From Leptolyngbya sp. FACHB-261 (lineage in GTDB: Bacteria > Cyanobacteriota > Cyanobacteriia > FACHB-261): 64,000 bases of DNA. The notes beneath the pieces are model-generated. The model was not told the DNA's origin. It saw only the letters and a list, made by a program, of their open reading frames with translations, and did not search any database. The position numbers and the translations under genes were made by a program. The stretch lies in NCBI RefSeq assembly GCF_014696065.1, contig NZ_JACJPL010000027.1, positions 682,001-746,000 of the forward strand, in the 5' to 3' direction. Shown in pieces: positions 61,831 through 64,000 of the stretch; the stretch's first letter is position 1, and every line of letters begins with the position of its first letter.

Positions 61831-62865
61831 CTAGGCTTCTTCTACTCTGGGCATTCTGATGAACTCCCCAAAGCGCTCTACTAACTGAGGATCGCGCCAG
61901 CCTCGATTAGTTTCTTCTTGTAGGATGTTAAGCGCTTCTTCATGAGTGAAAGTGCGCTTGTAGGGACGCTCGCTAGTTAGAGCATCATAGATGTCGATAA
62001 TTTGAAAAACTCTAGCCAGCCAGGGAATGTCTTGGCTAGCGAGCTGATCAGGATAGCCAGAGCCGTCCCAACGCTCATGGTGATAGCGAATAATTGGCAG
62101 GACGCCGCGCATGGTCCGTAGAGGGCGGCAAATACGCTCGCCGATCAGCACATGCTGCTTCATGATCACCCATTCCTCAGGGGTCAGGGCTCCTGGTTTG
62201 AGCAATACGGAGTCGGGAACGCCAACCTTGCCAATGTCATGGAGGTAGCCGCCCCACATTAAGTCTTTGACTTCGGTGCGGGAGAGCCCCAGGAACTCAC
62301 CAAACGCTTTGCCCTGTTTCACCAGGCGTTCGCAGTGGTTGCCGGTATTAGGATCTCGGCTCTCGACTGTTTCAGCGATTGAAAATAAAACCTTTTCCGC
62401 GTGGTCCAAATCTTCGTTCAGGCGCTTCTGCTGCACGAGCGACTTCACCCGAGCACTCAGTTCAACCTGGTCGAAGGGCTTAGCCAGAAAGTCATCGCCC
62501 CCAGATTCGATCCCCAGAATGCGAGAGCGTCGATCATTCAGAGCCGTGATGAAGATGACCGGAATTAAGCGGGTTTGCTCGTCTTGCTTGAGGCGACGAC
62601 AGACCTCAAAGCCATCCATGCCTGGCATCATGACATCTAACAGGACAAGGTCTGGATTCGCCTCAACAATACAGCTGAGGGCAACAGGACCACTTTCTGC
62701 CTCAATGACGTCATAACCCTCTGCCATCAGCAGAGCAACCGCAGTCAAGCGGCTAGGTTGGTGATCATCAACAACCAGAATGCGAGGCGCCCCTGCCTCA
62801 ATAGTGCTCTCGGCACGAGAGGGGACAAGCTGAAGGCTGGGAACCTGATAGGAGGAGAGGGCCAT
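61831..62865 (-). CDS. Response regulator with HD-GYP domain
   Basis: This 344-residue protein has a receiver domain at 27-145 (acidic pocket DD at 33-34, phospho-acceptor D77, Lys129) and an HD-GYP domain from about 160 (HD at 209-210 in HDIGKVGV, GYP in DGSGYP at 267-272). HD-GYP proteins break down cyclic di-GMP, so phosphorylation of the receiver likely controls that activity and so surface or motility behaviour. No kinase gene is adjacent; the hybrid kinase at 10259 is far away. All motif residues are present. Confidence 0.9.
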   Translation of the reverse strand: MALSSYQVPSLQLVPSRAESTIEAGAPRILVVDDHQPSRLTAVALLMAEGYDVIEAESGPVALSCIVEANPDLVLLDVMMPGMDGFEVCRRLKQDEQTRLIPVIFITALNDRRSRILGIESGGDDFLAKPFDQVELSARVKSLVQQKRLNEDLDHAEKVLFSIAETVESRDPNTGNHCERLVKQGKAFGEFLGLSRTEVKDLMWGGYLHDIGKVGVPDSVLLKPGALTPEEWVIMKQHVLIGERICRPLRTMRGVLPIIRYHHERWDGSGYPDQLASQDIPWLARVFQIIDIYDALTSERPYKRTFTHEEALNILQEETNRGWRDPQLVERFGEFIRMPRVEEA

Positions 62866-62983
62866 AGAGTACTGCCTGCGCCACTGAATTGCAGTTCTTG
62901 CTTTAAAGCCCAGTATCCTTGAGGGCTAACACGCCTGAAATCAGGTTTTCCACTGAAGATTCCAGCGACTCTCCGGCTAGGGT

Positions 62984-63235
62984 TCAGAAACTCCCCTCAT
63001 CACCACTGAGTAGCCAATTCAAAGAAACACCTAGGGCTTTAGCAAAACCCACGAGTTCCCAGTCGACAACTCGGCGCTTGCCGTTCTCGATCTGACCGAT
63101 CTTGACGTAGTCCAGCTGAACACCGTGTCGACCCAGACGACTAGCGAGTTCTTCCTGGGTGAGCTGAAGACGCTCTCGCATCCAGCGGACACGAACCCCG
63201 ATCAAGTTAGCGGGTTGAGAACTCTGGCGTTGCAT
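62984..63235 (-). CDS. XRE-family helix-turn-helix regulator
   Basis: This 83-residue protein is a single Cro/C1-type helix-turn-helix: VRVRWMRERLQLTQEELASR, then KIGQIENGKRRVVDWELVGF and AKALGVSLNWLLSG. It has no effector domain, so it is a small DNA-binding factor. It is divergent from the sigma factor gene, with 385 bp between, and could control it or itself. The tail after LLSG is short and acidic. ATG at 63235 with AGGAG on the minus strand. Confidence 0.85.
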   Translation of the reverse strand: MQRQSSQPANLIGVRVRWMRERLQLTQEELASRLGRHGVQLDYVKIGQIENGKRRVVDWELVGFAKALGVSLNWLLSGDEGSF

Positions 63236-63620
63236 AGCTCCTAATTATCCGCCTGGTTCATTTTAAATGGGCTCAATCGTCTTTATTGGTCGTCGATCGA
63301 AAACCGATCAAGAGATATTAAACCAGATTAGCCCCTTGAGACCCTCGCCAAGTTGCCAGCCAAGAACCAGTTTTAGCGGTGCGCCCCAGCGATAAGTGCC
63401 GGTGTGCCGAGAAACAGGGAAAATCTAAATATTCGTGTATTTGGATATTTACATATTTATGAATATGCCGTACTCTTGATTTAGGTTGCTGCTTTAGATT
63501 GCCTGGCTAAGCAAAGCGTGATCGATTTCCATTAATCGGTTAGTTCTTGCCAGGTCTCATGTCAAATTTGAGCATTTACTTTTCCGGAGTAGAGGCTTGC
63601 AGTTGTTTGAGGTACTTCCT
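63236..63620. other. Divergent regulatory region of the XRE and sigma factor genes
   Basis: About 385 bp. An AT-rich stretch at 63420-63470 contains ATATTC (63429-63434) and GAATAT (63461-63466) as inverted arms around repeated ATATTTA. No promoter boxes are certain. Confidence 0.4.
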
Positions 63621-64000
63621 ATGGACCTAGCTCCCGTTGCTGTCAGAGACTCTGTAGACTGCTATCTAAACGAGATTGGTCGGGTTCCTCGGGTGAATTA
63701 TGAGGAGGAAATTGCCCTATCACGCCAAGTTAGAGCCAAGGTAGCGATTGAGGCAGCCCGGGAACAACTGGCTGTAGCCTCAGGCGTGAGGCCAAGCCTT
63801 GATCAACTGGCGGAGCATCTCGGTCAAGAGCCTTATGAGATCCGGCGCACACTATGGCTGGGCAGTCAGGCCCAGCAGCGTTTGATTCGAGCTAATTTGC
63901 GACTGGTCGTTAGTGTGGCTAAGCGCTACGTCGGTCAGGGAGTGCCTTTTCTAGACCTGATTCAGGAAGGCAACATTGGTCTGATGCGAGCCACAGAGAA
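63621..64000 (+). CDS. RNA polymerase sigma factor of the RpoD/SigA family (partial)
   Basis: The gene starts with ATG at 63621 and runs off the right edge after 126 codons. It begins [20 protein letters not shown], the region 1.2 of group 1/2 sigma factors (DSVxxYLxxIGRVPxL, here [16 protein letters not shown]), and reaches region 2 ([20 protein letters not shown], then [18 protein letters not shown]). The lack of the long region 1.1 extension suggests a group 2 sigma factor (SigB to SigE class) used in stress or dark responses. The rest, including the promoter-reading region 4, is not in the window. Naming the paralogue is not possible. Confidence 0.88.
   Translation, partial: MDLAPVAVRDSVDCYLNEIGRVPRVNYEEEIALSRQVRAKVAIEAAREQLAVASGVRPSLDQLAEHLGQEPYEIRRTLWLGSQAQQRLIRANLRLVVSVAKRYVGQGVPFLDLIQEGNIGLMRATE

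Noticed and set aside
62267-62716. Plus-strand frame of 149 codons
   Set aside because: Antisense to the receiver and HD-GYP domains; no family features.
1-64000. CRISPR array, insertion sequence, prophage or biosynthetic cluster
   Set aside because: No regularly spaced repeats, transposase text, phage structural genes or synthase modules were seen.

Overview
The window is chromosomal DNA from a cyanobacterium. The markers are Psb34 (photosystem II assembly), a ferredoxin-dependent heme oxygenase for bilin synthesis, a Delta9 acyl-lipid desaturase, GH100 invertases, a cyanobacterial-style type-2 NAD(P)H dehydrogenase, an RpoD-like sigma factor and a one-piece tmRNA whose tag begins ANNIVPFAR. 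Codon usage is moderately GC-rich and even. I see no rRNA, tRNA, CRISPR array, insertion sequence or prophage. The exact genus cannot be named from sequence alone.

Layout. 1-4.3 kb: a truncated ribbon-helix-helix regulator facing a small unknown gene across three copies of a 13-bp repeat, a large membrane protein, a small RTX protein, psb34 with a strong terminator. 4.5-10.2 kb: TPR lipoprotein/secreted protein plus DUF4079 membrane protein, a DHA2 drug-efflux pump, an anchored unknown protein and an SLH protein. 10.2-15.8 kb: a large hybrid histidine kinase, then a ZIP metal transporter lying between two decayed transporter genes (NCS1 permease, SLC13/ArsB-type permease). 16-21.5 kb: two secreted amphipathic-helix proteins, a TetR regulator fused to a dead tyrosine-recombinase-like domain, divergent desC, a thioesterase and an RluA-like protein without its catalytic Asp. 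21.6-29.4 kb: a 1,622-residue TamB-like protein, a Uma2 pseudogene, a GDSL esterase and a secreted small protein. 29.4-32.9 kb: dnaG, ssrA, ho1.

33-39.3 kb holds a quaternary-amine/osmoprotectant-type ABC importer whose parts are interleaved with a PhnD-like binding protein, a class II aldolase/adducin protein and an alpha/beta hydrolase; this looks like an uptake-and-processing cluster for an unknown solute. 39.3-50.7 kb is mostly housekeeping and hypothetical genes (methyltransferase, NDH-2, recQ, a LysR regulator divergent from a secreted hydrolase, GHL10 glycosidase). 50.7-54.3 kb: tandem duplicated GH100 invertases. 54.6-58.8 kb: a degenerate nuclease-like lipoprotein overlapping a plant-type ferredoxin, two tandem Rieske oxygenases and a divergent fatty-acid-hydroxylase-family protein, possibly one oxygenase module. 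59-64 kb: alpha-glucan phosphorylase, an HD-GYP response regulator, an XRE regulator and the start of a group-2-like sigma factor running off the window.

Recurrent themes are loss of catalytic residues in otherwise intact proteins (TetR-recombinase fusion, RluA-like, SNase-like, aldolase-like), tandem duplication (invertases, Rieske oxygenases) and transporter decay by internal deletion. All functional assignments rest on motif reading, with no database search.
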